A stretch of 7,309 nt of DNA from SFWF01 sp964599835 (GTDB taxonomy: Bacteria; Bacillota; Clostridia; Oscillospirales; Acutalibacteraceae): contig CAZRHF010000111.1 of assembly GCA_964599835.1 (NCBI GenBank), forward strand, positions 1 to 7,309, in the 5' to 3' direction. The translations under genes and the position numbers were made by a program. Shown in pieces: positions 1 to 5,641 of the stretch. The notes beneath the pieces are model-generated. The model made no database searches. It worked only from the letters and a program-made list of their open reading frames with translations, and was not told where the DNA came from. Positions within the stretch are counted from its first letter, which is position 1; every line of letters begins with the position of its first letter.

Positions 1-1143
1 GAGACGGCAAAGCTTTACGCCGATATTCTTCCGAACGCCACTGAACTCGTTGACGTTGATTTCGATACCGAGAAATATTCTGCAGTTAAAAAAGTAAGTA
101 AAGACACAGGAGGCGCAGGCTTCGTTTTCGAACTTCAGACTAATGAAGGCTATACCGGCAACGATATTATTTTCCTTCTCAGCGTAGACGACAGCGGAAA
201 AATTATTAAGATCAATTTCAGCGCATATCCCGAAACAAGGGGCTCTGCGGATGCTTTTGCCGCACTCTATACTAATAAAAATATCCCCGTTACCGACACC
301 TTGAGTGGCGCAACCGTAGCTTCTAACGCTATTAAAGGCGCAATATCGCAGGCTTTCGAGATATTATCTCAGCACGTAACTATCGAAGTCCCCGACACTG
401 TAACTGCCGCTCCCTTGTTCCCCGAAATTATGCCCTATGCGGTCACCAAGGCCGGTGATATCGGCCAAAAAGATGTCGAAATACCCGAAGGCGCACCCGC
501 ATCTATCACAGGAATCGTTTCTCCCTCAACAGGTGCAGGCTATATTATGACTGCAAAATCGGGAGATAAACTTCTGGTAGTAGGCGTAAATTCTTATGGA
601 AAGGTCTTCTGGCTTTCTGATATCGAGGGCAACGATCTTCTGGGAGACGAAGCTTATGCTCAGATCATTGCTGACGCCGAATCTGTCGAATCGACCTTCA
701 AGAAAAACAACGAATCCTTCCTTAATAAGATGATAGAGGAAGAGATCATTACTTCTGCCGACCAGGCAACCGAAGTCGATTTCGGTACCGTTTCATCTAA
801 CGTTGTTGCTGTATATGAGCTTGCAGACGGTACGGCTTACCTCGCTTCTGCCAACGGATACAGCGGACTTATTACAGTCTGTTATGTAATCGATTCCGAC
901 GGCAACATCGTTCATTACGCTACCCTCGAAGAAAACGAGACCGATAATTCGTACGAAGGCAACGATTACGGCAAGGTTATCGGCTTCAACAGCTATAAAT
1001 CCAGGTTTGAAGGCAAAACTACCGAAAGCGTAGATGATGAAACTTTATTAGTAGCAGGCGCAACTTCTACCACCAATGCAGTTAAAAAAGCCTGGTCCGA
1101 TATAAAAGACGCTTACGAAGAGCTTACTCAGGAGGTGGAGTAA
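1..1143 (+). CDS. rnfG: RnfG, flavin-binding subunit of the Rnf complex (5'-truncated, extended multi-module form)
   Basis: The frame is open from base 1 to the TAA at 1141-1143 (380 visible residues), so the start and the expected N-terminal membrane anchor lie upstream of the window. RnfG is the extracytosolic Rnf subunit carrying an FMN covalently bound to a threonine by ApbE. Visible residues 99-105 read DTLSGAT, an exact match to the flavin-attachment motif Dxx(S/T)GA(T/S), with T105 the predicted FMN site. It is preceded by an FMN_bind-like segment at about 37-81 (GYTGND at 50-55, PETRG at 77-81). A related strand-rich segment recurs at about 171-210, and another at about 266-360 ends in LLVAGAT (349-355), a degenerate motif lacking the Asp and the Ser/Thr. 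Ordinary RnfG is about 200 residues with one such domain, so this protein is roughly twice the usual length. The rnfE ribosome binding site (GGAGG at 1131-1135) lies inside its 3' end. Assignment as RnfG is firm from position and motif; the module count is my reading of weak internal similarity. Confidence 0.9.
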   Translation, partial: ETAKLYADILPNATELVDVDFDTEKYSAVKKVSKDTGGAGFVFELQTNEGYTGNDIIFLLSVDDSGKIIKINFSAYPETRGSADAFAALYTNKNIPVTDTLSGATVASNAIKGAISQAFEILSQHVTIEVPDTVTAAPLFPEIMPYAVTKAGDIGQKDVEIPEGAPASITGIVSPSTGAGYIMTAKSGDKLLVVGVNSYGKVFWLSDIEGNDLLGDEAYAQIIADAESVESTFKKNNESFLNKMIEEEIITSADQATEVDFGTVSSNVVAVYELADGTAYLASANGYSGLITVCYVIDSDGNIVHYATLEENETDNSYEGNDYGKVIGFNSYKSRFEGKTTESVDDETLLVAGATSTTNAVKKAWSDIKDAYEELTQEVE

Positions 1144-1146
1144 TTA

Positions 1147-1842
1147 ATGAAAAAATCATCCATACTCCTTAAAGGAATTATAAAAGAAAACCCCGTACTT
1201 GTCCTGCTGCTTGGAACCTGTCCCACCATCGCAGTAACCTACAGCGTTATGAACGCGCTTGGAATGGCGGCTTGTGCGGCAGTAGTTCTTATATGCTCTA
1301 ACCTTGCGATTTCCCTTATGAGAAATCTCATTCCCGAAAACGTAAGAATACCCTGCTATATTGTTATTATTGCTGGCTTTGTTACTCTTGTTCAGATGCT
1401 TTGTCAGGCATATTTTCCCGAGATATACAAGCCTCTCGAGCTGTTTATTTCCCTTATAGTCGTTAACTGCATCATCCTCGGTCGTGCCGAAATGTATGCA
1501 AGTAAAAACAGCGTGGTTAACTCTCTGCTCGACGGAATCGGTATGTCCCTTGGCTTTGCCGTGGCCCTTATCGCAATGTCTTCGATACGGGAAATATTCG
1601 GATCAGGATCATTTCTCGGCATTGATATTCCTGTTCTTAAAGACCACTCTATTCCTATTCTCAGTCAGATAAGCGGAAGAGTTTACGGCTTTGGCGGTTT
1701 TTTCGTGTTTGCCATCCTTATTGCTGTCGTTAATAAGATCATGTCTAAAAAAAGAAAACCCAAGGCCGAATTCGGCTGTGAAGGCTGTCCTGCGGCCTCC
1801 ACCTGCAACAAAACCGATTGCAACAAGGAGGTAGACGAATAA
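1147..1842 (+). CDS. rnfE: RnfE, integral membrane subunit of the Rnf complex
   Basis: A 231-residue membrane protein of the RnfA/RnfE/NqrD/NqrE family, a core subunit that passes electrons across the membrane and helps form the ion path. About six hydrophobic segments are visible (roughly 14-34, 39-58, 68-88, 94-112, 128-150, 180-198). The two signature cysteines are C25 in LGTCP and C108 in VNCIILGRAE. In this family the equivalent cysteines of RnfA and RnfE together hold an intramembrane [2Fe-2S] cluster. The ATG at 1147 follows GGAGGTG at 1131-1137 and comes 3 nt after the rnfG stop, so the genes are probably translationally coupled. After a basic stretch (KKRKPK, 201-206) the C-terminus holds four extra cysteines: C211, C214, C220 and C225. 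This tail lies outside the conserved family core, and its role is unknown to me. The last base overlaps the rnfA start codon. Confidence 0.96.
   Translation: MKKSSILLKGIIKENPVLVLLLGTCPTIAVTYSVMNALGMAACAAVVLICSNLAISLMRNLIPENVRIPCYIVIIAGFVTLVQMLCQAYFPEIYKPLELFISLIVVNCIILGRAEMYASKNSVVNSLLDGIGMSLGFAVALIAMSSIREIFGSGSFLGIDIPVLKDHSIPILSQISGRVYGFGGFFVFAILIAVVNKIMSKKRKPKAEFGCEGCPAASTCNKTDCNKEVDE
1825..1832 (+). promoter_or_regulatory. Ribosome binding site that fixes the rnfA start
   Basis: AAGGAGGT, a near-perfect anti-16S match, ends 9 nt before the ATG at 1842. It therefore selects that ATG over the in-frame TTG at 1818, which would add eight residues encoded partly by the Shine-Dalgarno sequence itself. 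Confidence 0.9.
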
Positions 1843-2417
1843 TGAAAGAATTCATTGCAATTTTAGTGTCTGCCGTCCTTGTAAACAACTACGTACTTTC
1901 ACAGACCCTCGGCATTTGCCCCTTCCTCGGTGTTTCGAAAAAGCTTAACCAGGCCGTCGGTATGGGCACTGCCGTAACCGTTGTGCTTGTGCTTGCAACC
2001 ATGGTTACCTGGCCGATCTATAACTTCGTGTTGGCCGATTTCGGACTTGATTATCTCAAGACCATCATCTTTATTCTCGTTATAGCGGCGCTGGTTCAGC
2101 TTGTTGAGCTTTTCCTTAAAAAATCTATACCTGCGCTTCACAAATCTCTTGGTGTTTACCTTCCCCTTATTACTACAAACTGTATCGTTCTTGCGGTTTG
2201 TATCAATTCGCTGAAGGAAGCAAGTTTCGTACACGCCGTTTTCTATGCCCTTGCTTCGGGATTAGGCTTTCTGCTTGCGATGGTAATGTTTGCAGGTGTA
2301 AGAGAAAGAATTGCCGCAAGTAAGCCGCCTAAGGCTTTTGAGGGCACTCCCATCACCCTTGTTTCAGCCGCTATCGTTTCCCTTGCATTCCTTGGATTCG
2401 ACGGTCTTTTCAAATAA
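1842..2417 (+). CDS. rnfA: RnfA, integral membrane subunit of the Rnf complex
   Basis: A 191-residue, six-helix membrane protein, the usual length for RnfA. It is the inverted-topology partner of RnfE, and together they form the membrane core that relays electrons through an intramembrane [2Fe-2S] cluster. Signature motifs are LGICPFLG with C26, and TTNC with C114; these are the family's cluster-ligand positions. The protein ends in the conserved hydrophobic segment that includes LAFLGFDG. The ATG at 1842 shares its A with the rnfE TAA stop (TAATG arrangement) and has an optimal ribosome binding site, which implies coupled translation with rnfE. An in-frame upstream TTG (1818) is rejected because it lies before that ribosome binding site. 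The sequence looks intact, with no missing key residue. Confidence 0.97.
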   Translation: MKEFIAILVSAVLVNNYVLSQTLGICPFLGVSKKLNQAVGMGTAVTVVLVLATMVTWPIYNFVLADFGLDYLKTIIFILVIAALVQLVELFLKKSIPALHKSLGVYLPLITTNCIVLAVCINSLKEASFVHAVFYALASGLGFLLAMVMFAGVRERIAASKPPKAFEGTPITLVSAAIVSLAFLGFDGLFK

Positions 2418-2435
2418 TATAAAGGAGTTGACAAT

Positions 2436-3242
2436 ATGCCGGAACTTACCCCTATTCTTACCGCGACTTTAGTCGTAAGCGCCATCGGTTTATTTTGTGC
2501 CGTAATGCTTGTCATCGCCTCTAAGCTCTTTCATGTACAGGTTGACGAAAGAAGTGAAAAGATCCGCGAGTGTCTGCCCGGAGCCAACTGTGGCGCCTGC
2601 GGCTATGCAGGCTGTGACGGATATGCTAAAGCGCTTGCCGATGAGACCGAGAAAAACACCGCTCTATGTACGCCCGGTGCAGCAAAGGTAGCCTCCGATA
2701 TAGCAGATATTTTAGGGATTGCTCCCGCTGAGGTTACGAGAAAGGTCGCCCTTGTTCATTGTAACGGATCGTGTGACCATACCGAGAAAAAAGCAACCTT
2801 TATGGGCGCTCAGAGCTGTGCCGCCGCCAAGCTTCTTTACGGCGGAGACGGAAAATGCATTTATGGCTGTCTCGGTTTCGGAGACTGCGTTACCGTATGT
2901 GAATATGACGCGATCCATATTGATGGCGGTATTGCCAAGGTCGATATAAATTCATGTACTGCCTGCAGCAGATGCGTAAAGGTCTGTCCCAACGGTATTA
3001 TTGAGATCGTTCCTGCCGATAATCCGGTTTCGGTTAAATGCAGTAACATCGAAAAAGGTGCTGTAGCACGCAAAAACTGTAACGTTGCCTGCATCGGATG
3101 TATGAAATGTGAAAAAATATGTCCCACGAATGCGATAACGGTTGAAGACAATCTCGCTCGTATAAACTATGTCAGATGTATCGCCTGCGGTGAATGTGCC
3201 GAGGCCTGTCCTACCGATGCAATAAAGATAAGAAAGCAGTAA
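2436..3242 (+). CDS. rnfB: RnfB, multi-cluster ferredoxin-type subunit of the Rnf complex
   Basis: A 268-residue iron-sulfur protein thought to be the entry point for electrons from reduced ferredoxin on the cytoplasmic face. An N-terminal membrane helix (about 6-30) is followed by the Fe4S domain with C46, C52, C55, C60 and C78 (LPGANCGACGYAGC). Two bacterial-ferredoxin-like units come next. The first uses C141/C145/C151/C155 plus C174/C177/C180/C184. The second uses C219/C222/C225/C229 plus C248/C251/C254/C258. Cysteines at 109, 113, 128, 202 and 215 are additional. The layout fits the long Bacillota type of RnfB rather than the shorter proteobacterial form, and allows about five [4Fe-4S] clusters. 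In the first unit, C155 is followed by Glu where Pro is common. AAAGGAG at 2421-2427 serves the ATG at 2436, 18 nt after the rnfA stop. It is the last rnf gene, with a hairpin just after its stop. Confidence 0.97.
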   Translation: MPELTPILTATLVVSAIGLFCAVMLVIASKLFHVQVDERSEKIRECLPGANCGACGYAGCDGYAKALADETEKNTALCTPGAAKVASDIADILGIAPAEVTRKVALVHCNGSCDHTEKKATFMGAQSCAAAKLLYGGDGKCIYGCLGFGDCVTVCEYDAIHIDGGIAKVDINSCTACSRCVKVCPNGIIEIVPADNPVSVKCSNIEKGAVARKNCNVACIGCMKCEKICPTNAITVEDNLARINYVRCIACGECAEACPTDAIKIRKQ

Positions 3243-3246
3243 TAAA

Positions 3247-3280
3247 AAATAAATCCTGCGGTTGTCCGCAGGATTTATTT
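3247..3280 (+). terminator. Strong hairpin after rnfB (terminator or intra-operon attenuator)
   Basis: A perfect 15-bp inverted repeat (3247-3261 pairs with 3266-3280) has a TTGT loop and a GC-rich core CCTGCGG/CCGCAGG. The 3' arm ends in ATTTATTT, which provides an interrupted U-tract. It begins 4 nt after the rnfB stop and ends 11 nt before the next ATG. It should terminate transcription at least in part. Because the downstream genes have no visible promoter of their own, readthrough is likely. Confidence 0.8.
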
Positions 3281-3291
3281 AAGGTAAAGAT

Positions 3292-3669
3292 ATGATTTCC
3301 TTTTTCAGAAAACACAAATTTGATCTTATACTTGTCGGATCGCTTTGCACGATCGTGTTAGCTGTGTTTTTAATATTTGAACTTACGAAAACAAAAGGCG
3401 GTTATGTTTCGGTTGCTATTGACGGTGAAAAAATCGCTATCTATCCGCTCAGCGAAGACGGAGAATACAAACTCGGAAATGGCGATAGCGATAATTATAA
3501 CCTGCTCGTTATCAAAAACGGTTCAGCGTGCATCTCTGAGGCGTCCTGCCCGGATAAGCTATGTGTAAACCAGGGTAAGATCTCTTTTAATAACGAGCAA
3601 CTTGTTTGCCTGCCTAATAAAACGGTCGTTTCCATAATTTCTGAAAACGAGCCTGTGAGCGATTTTTAA
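3292..3669 (+). CDS. NusG domain II-containing membrane-anchored protein (EetA-like)
   Basis: A 125-residue protein with one N-terminal membrane anchor (about 11-30, after basic residues RKHK) and a small extracytosolic domain of the NusG_II family. Despite the family name it lacks the NusG N-terminal domain and KOW motif, so it is not a transcription factor. The C-terminal signature is visible: C80, SCPDKLC with C86 and C91, then VCLPNK with C106. Members occur next to Rnf and FMN-transfer genes, and I recall that Listeria EetA, needed for flavin-based extracellular electron transfer, is of this type. The molecular function is unknown. The ribosome binding site is weak (AAGG at 3281-3284, just behind the hairpin), so expression is probably lower than that of the rnf genes. 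It is followed 15 nt later by the Gx transporter gene, forming a pair. The family call is firm; the EetA link is from memory. Confidence 0.85.
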   Translation: MISFFRKHKFDLILVGSLCTIVLAVFLIFELTKTKGGYVSVAIDGEKIAIYPLSEDGEYKLGNGDSDNYNLLVIKNGSACISEASCPDKLCVNQGKISFNNEQLVCLPNKTVVSIISENEPVSDF

Positions 3670-3684
3670 TTTCGGAGTATTATA

Positions 3685-4194
3685 ATGTTATCAACTCATA
3701 ATAAGCGCTACAGCGCAGGAAACATAGCGGTTTTAGGTCTTTTTTGTGCCTTGGCAATGATTATGTCCTATCTTGAACAATTTATACCGACACCGCACCC
3801 TGCTATTAAAATAGGCCTGCCGAACATAATTATCGTTTTTATACTTTATCGCGCCGGAATTCCCGAGGCAATATCTGTTTCTCTGATTCGGGTTTTGCTT
3901 ACCTCGTTGCTTTTCGGCACCCTCGGTTCTTCCCTGCCCTACAGTCTTGCAGGAGCTTTTTTAAGTCTTGCTTTGATGATACTTTTAAAATCTTTAAAAG
4001 TGTTCTCAACTTTAACCGTGAGCATTGTAGGGAGCGTGTCGCACATAATCGGACAGATAATCGTGGCCTGCATAATTCTTGGCTCTTCAAAAATAGCCTA
4101 CCTTATACCGGCGTTATCTGTAACGGCATTAGTTTCGGGTGCTCTCGTCGGCATTACTGGAAACCTGCTTATCAAACGAGTAACAAAACTATAA
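3685..4194 (+). CDS. Gx transporter family protein (EetB-like; formerly 'heptaprenyl diphosphate synthase component I')
   Basis: A 169-residue, very hydrophobic protein with about five membrane segments from residue 12 to 163. Family features visible are KIGLPN (42-47), a conserved Arg (R69), a glycine/serine-rich loop FGTLGSS (77-83) leading into SLAGAFLSL (87-95), and SVSHIIGQ (117-124). Databases often label this family heptaprenyl diphosphate synthase subunit I, but there are no Asp-rich prenyl-transferase motifs, so an integral membrane transporter or scaffold is more likely. It shares its operon with the NusG_II protein (15-nt gap, weak site CGGAG at 3673-3677). This matches the eetA-eetB pairing I recall from flavin-based electron-transfer loci. 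The substrate is unknown. The gene ends directly at the bidirectional terminator. Confidence 0.82.
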   Translation: MLSTHNKRYSAGNIAVLGLFCALAMIMSYLEQFIPTPHPAIKIGLPNIIIVFILYRAGIPEAISVSLIRVLLTSLLFGTLGSSLPYSLAGAFLSLALMILLKSLKVFSTLTVSIVGSVSHIIGQIIVACIILGSSKIAYLIPALSVTALVSGALVGITGNLLIKRVTKL

Positions 4195-4225
4195 AAAACC
4201 GACTGCATATTTGCAGTCGGTTTTT
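4194..4225. terminator. Bidirectional intrinsic terminator between convergent genes
   Basis: A perfect 14-bp inverted repeat (4194-4207 pairs with 4212-4225) has a 4-nt loop and GC-rich core CCGACTGCA/TGCAGTCGG. A5 flanks one side and T5 the other, so each strand reads as a hairpin followed by a U-run. It lies between the Gx transporter stop (4192-4194) and the mgtE stop (4227-4229), and ends both transcription units. Confidence 0.95.
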
Positions 4226-4226
4226 A

Positions 4227-5579
4227 TTATAAAGCGAGGATCATATTCGCAAAAGCAAAGTATATCAGCAGAGAAATAGTGTCGACAAGGGTCGTTATAA
4301 AAGGACTTGCCATTACCGTGGGGTCAAGACCTATCTTCTTGGCGCCGATAGGAAGTAAGCACCCGACTATCTTCGCAAACATAACCGTAGTTAATATCGT
4401 CAGGGAAACGACGAATGCGATAGTGTTTGAGATTCCGCTGCCAAGAAGCAGATTATCTAAAAGTAATATTTTGAAATAGTTAGCAACTGCGAGAACAACT
4501 CCGCAAAGTATGGATACCCTGAATTCCTTAAAAAAGACCTTTAAAGAATCTCTGAATTCAATATCTCCGAGTGAAAGACCACGTATAACAGTTACGGAAG
4601 ACTGACTTCCGGAATTACCACCTGTATTCATAATCATCGGTATAAAGGCGATGAGTGCAGTTTCTACTGCAAGCGCATTTTCAAACGATGAGATTATCCA
4701 CCCGGTGAATGTAGCTGAAAGCATCAGAAAAAGCAACCATGGAATACGTGAAATAAAGGTAGAAAACACACCGGTCTTGAGGTAGGTCTTATCCGATGGC
4801 ATAATAGCTGCCATCTTCTCGATGTCCTCGGTAGCCTCTTCCTGAATAACGTCAATTGCGTCGTCGACCGTAATAATACCTACAAGACGACCTTCACCAT
4901 CAACAACCGGAAGCGCCAGAAAATCGTATTTATCGAACATCTGAACGACCGTTTCCTTATCATCAGTAGTGTAGGCGAAAATAACGTTTTCATCCATTAT
5001 TTCTTCGATGGTTTCATCGGGAGAAGCCAGCATAAGTTCTTTTGCGGTTACAACTCCTATAAGTTTTCTTCCGATGTCGGTAACGTATGCTGTATAGATG
5101 GTCTCTTTATCCGGTCCGGTGTCCTTAATGTGTTTAAAGGCGTCGGCTACTGTGATATGCTTTTTCAGATCGACATATTCTGTAGTGATCAGACTTCCTG
5201 CACTGTCATCGGGGTAGGCCAGTATCTGATTGATCTCTTTTCTTGTTTGCGGATCAGCCTGCGCAATTATTCTTTTAGCAACAGATGCCGGCATCTCTTC
5301 AATGATTTCAACCGTTTCATCAACGAAAAGCTCCGAAACCACATCTCTAAGCTCTTTATCACTGAAGGCAGAGATAAGATGCTTCTGCATATCGGAATCC
5401 ATCTCAACGAAGGTTTCTGCGGCTAATTCCTTAGGCAGAATTCTGAATATAAGAAGAAGCTCGTTTTTGGGTATGGCATCAAGATATTCAACAAGATCGG
5501 CCGGGTTTGTTTCGGACAAAATTGCTTTGATTTCTGTGAATTTGCGGTCCTTAAGCAACTGAAGAATCTTTTCCTCCAT
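4227..5579 (-). CDS. mgtE: MgtE-type magnesium channel/transporter
   Basis: A complete 450-residue MgtE. The cytoplasmic N-domain spans about 1-128, with helical repeats typical of MgtE_N. Two CBS domains follow (about 130-190 and 195-255), then a connecting helix and the five-helix pore domain (about 275-450). Pore motifs are PMIMNTGGNSGSQS (314-327) and LDPTVMASPFITTLVD (418-433); the Asp of DPT (D419) lies where family members have the pore Asp needed for Mg2+ selectivity. In known MgtE the N and CBS domains bind cytosolic Mg2+ and close the channel when Mg2+ is plentiful, so activity is self-regulated. The ATG at 5579-5577 is preceded by AGAGGAGG (5594-5587 on the minus strand). The gene has its own consensus promoter and a palindrome at the start site, and its leader of about 30 nt is too short for an M-box riboswitch. 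It is co-directional with spoVAD but seems functionally separate. Confidence 0.96.
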   Translation of the reverse strand: MEEKILQLLKDRKFTEIKAILSETNPADLVEYLDAIPKNELLLIFRILPKELAAETFVEMDSDMQKHLISAFSDKELRDVVSELFVDETVEIIEEMPASVAKRIIAQADPQTRKEINQILAYPDDSAGSLITTEYVDLKKHITVADAFKHIKDTGPDKETIYTAYVTDIGRKLIGVVTAKELMLASPDETIEEIMDENVIFAYTTDDKETVVQMFDKYDFLALPVVDGEGRLVGIITVDDAIDVIQEEATEDIEKMAAIMPSDKTYLKTGVFSTFISRIPWLLFLMLSATFTGWIISSFENALAVETALIAFIPMIMNTGGNSGSQSSVTVIRGLSLGDIEFRDSLKVFFKEFRVSILCGVVLAVANYFKILLLDNLLLGSGISNTIAFVVSLTILTTVMFAKIVGCLLPIGAKKIGLDPTVMASPFITTLVDTISLLIYFAFANMILAL

Positions 5580-5592
5580 GCCACTGCCTCCT

Positions 5593-5612
5593 CTTTAGAA
5601 TTCTTTCTAAAG
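5593..5612. repeat. Operator-like palindrome at the mgtE transcription start
   Basis: CTTTAGAA, a 4-nt spacer, then TTCTAAAG: a perfect 8+8 inverted repeat. It begins immediately downstream of the mgtE -10 box, covers the expected start site and touches the ribosome binding site. The position suits a repressor operator better than an RNA hairpin, because about half of the left arm would lie upstream of the transcript. I do not recognise the cognate regulator. Confidence 0.6.
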
Positions 5613-5641
5613 ATTATACATCAGTTCTCACATTATGTCAA
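5613..5641 (-). promoter_or_regulatory. Consensus sigma-A promoter of mgtE
   Basis: On the minus strand, TTGACA (5641-5636) and TATAAT (5618-5613) are separated by exactly 17 nt, a perfect match to the vegetative consensus. The predicted start is near 5606, about 27 nt before the ATG. The TGA stop of spoVAD (5640-5638) lies inside the -35 hexamer. Confidence 0.9.

Noticed and set aside
301..1143. A 280-residue gene starting at TTG 301
   Set aside because: The frame is open back to base 1 with continuous RnfG-like sequence. The TTG encodes the Leu inside the DTLSGAT flavin motif and has no ribosome binding site.
1818..1841. Upstream TTG start for rnfA (199-residue form)
   Set aside because: The extra eight codons overlap the AAGGAGGT ribosome binding site at 1825-1832, and RnfA is normally about 191 residues starting MKEF/MxEY-like.
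1404..3151. Minus-strand and alternate-frame open frames within rnfE, rnfA and rnfB
   Set aside because: They are fully overlapped by highly conserved Rnf genes and encode no recognisable protein.
3262..3290. Promoter TTGTCC-N17-TAAAGA ahead of the NusG_II gene
   Set aside because: Both boxes are poor, the -35 lies in the hairpin loop and stem, and the -10 would abut the start codon and leave no leader.
3292..3669. Transcription elongation factor NusG
   Set aside because: The protein has a membrane anchor and Cys motifs but no NusG N-terminal domain and no KOW motif; only the misleading family name suggests it.
3685..4194. Heptaprenyl diphosphate synthase component I, a quinone side-chain enzyme
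   Set aside because: This is a legacy annotation for the family. The sequence is almost wholly transmembrane and has no prenyl-transferase aspartate-rich motif or partner subunit nearby.
5580..5637. M-box (Mg2+) riboswitch upstream of mgtE
   Set aside because: The predicted leader is only about 30 nt, far too short, and the upstream sequence is the spoVAD coding end.
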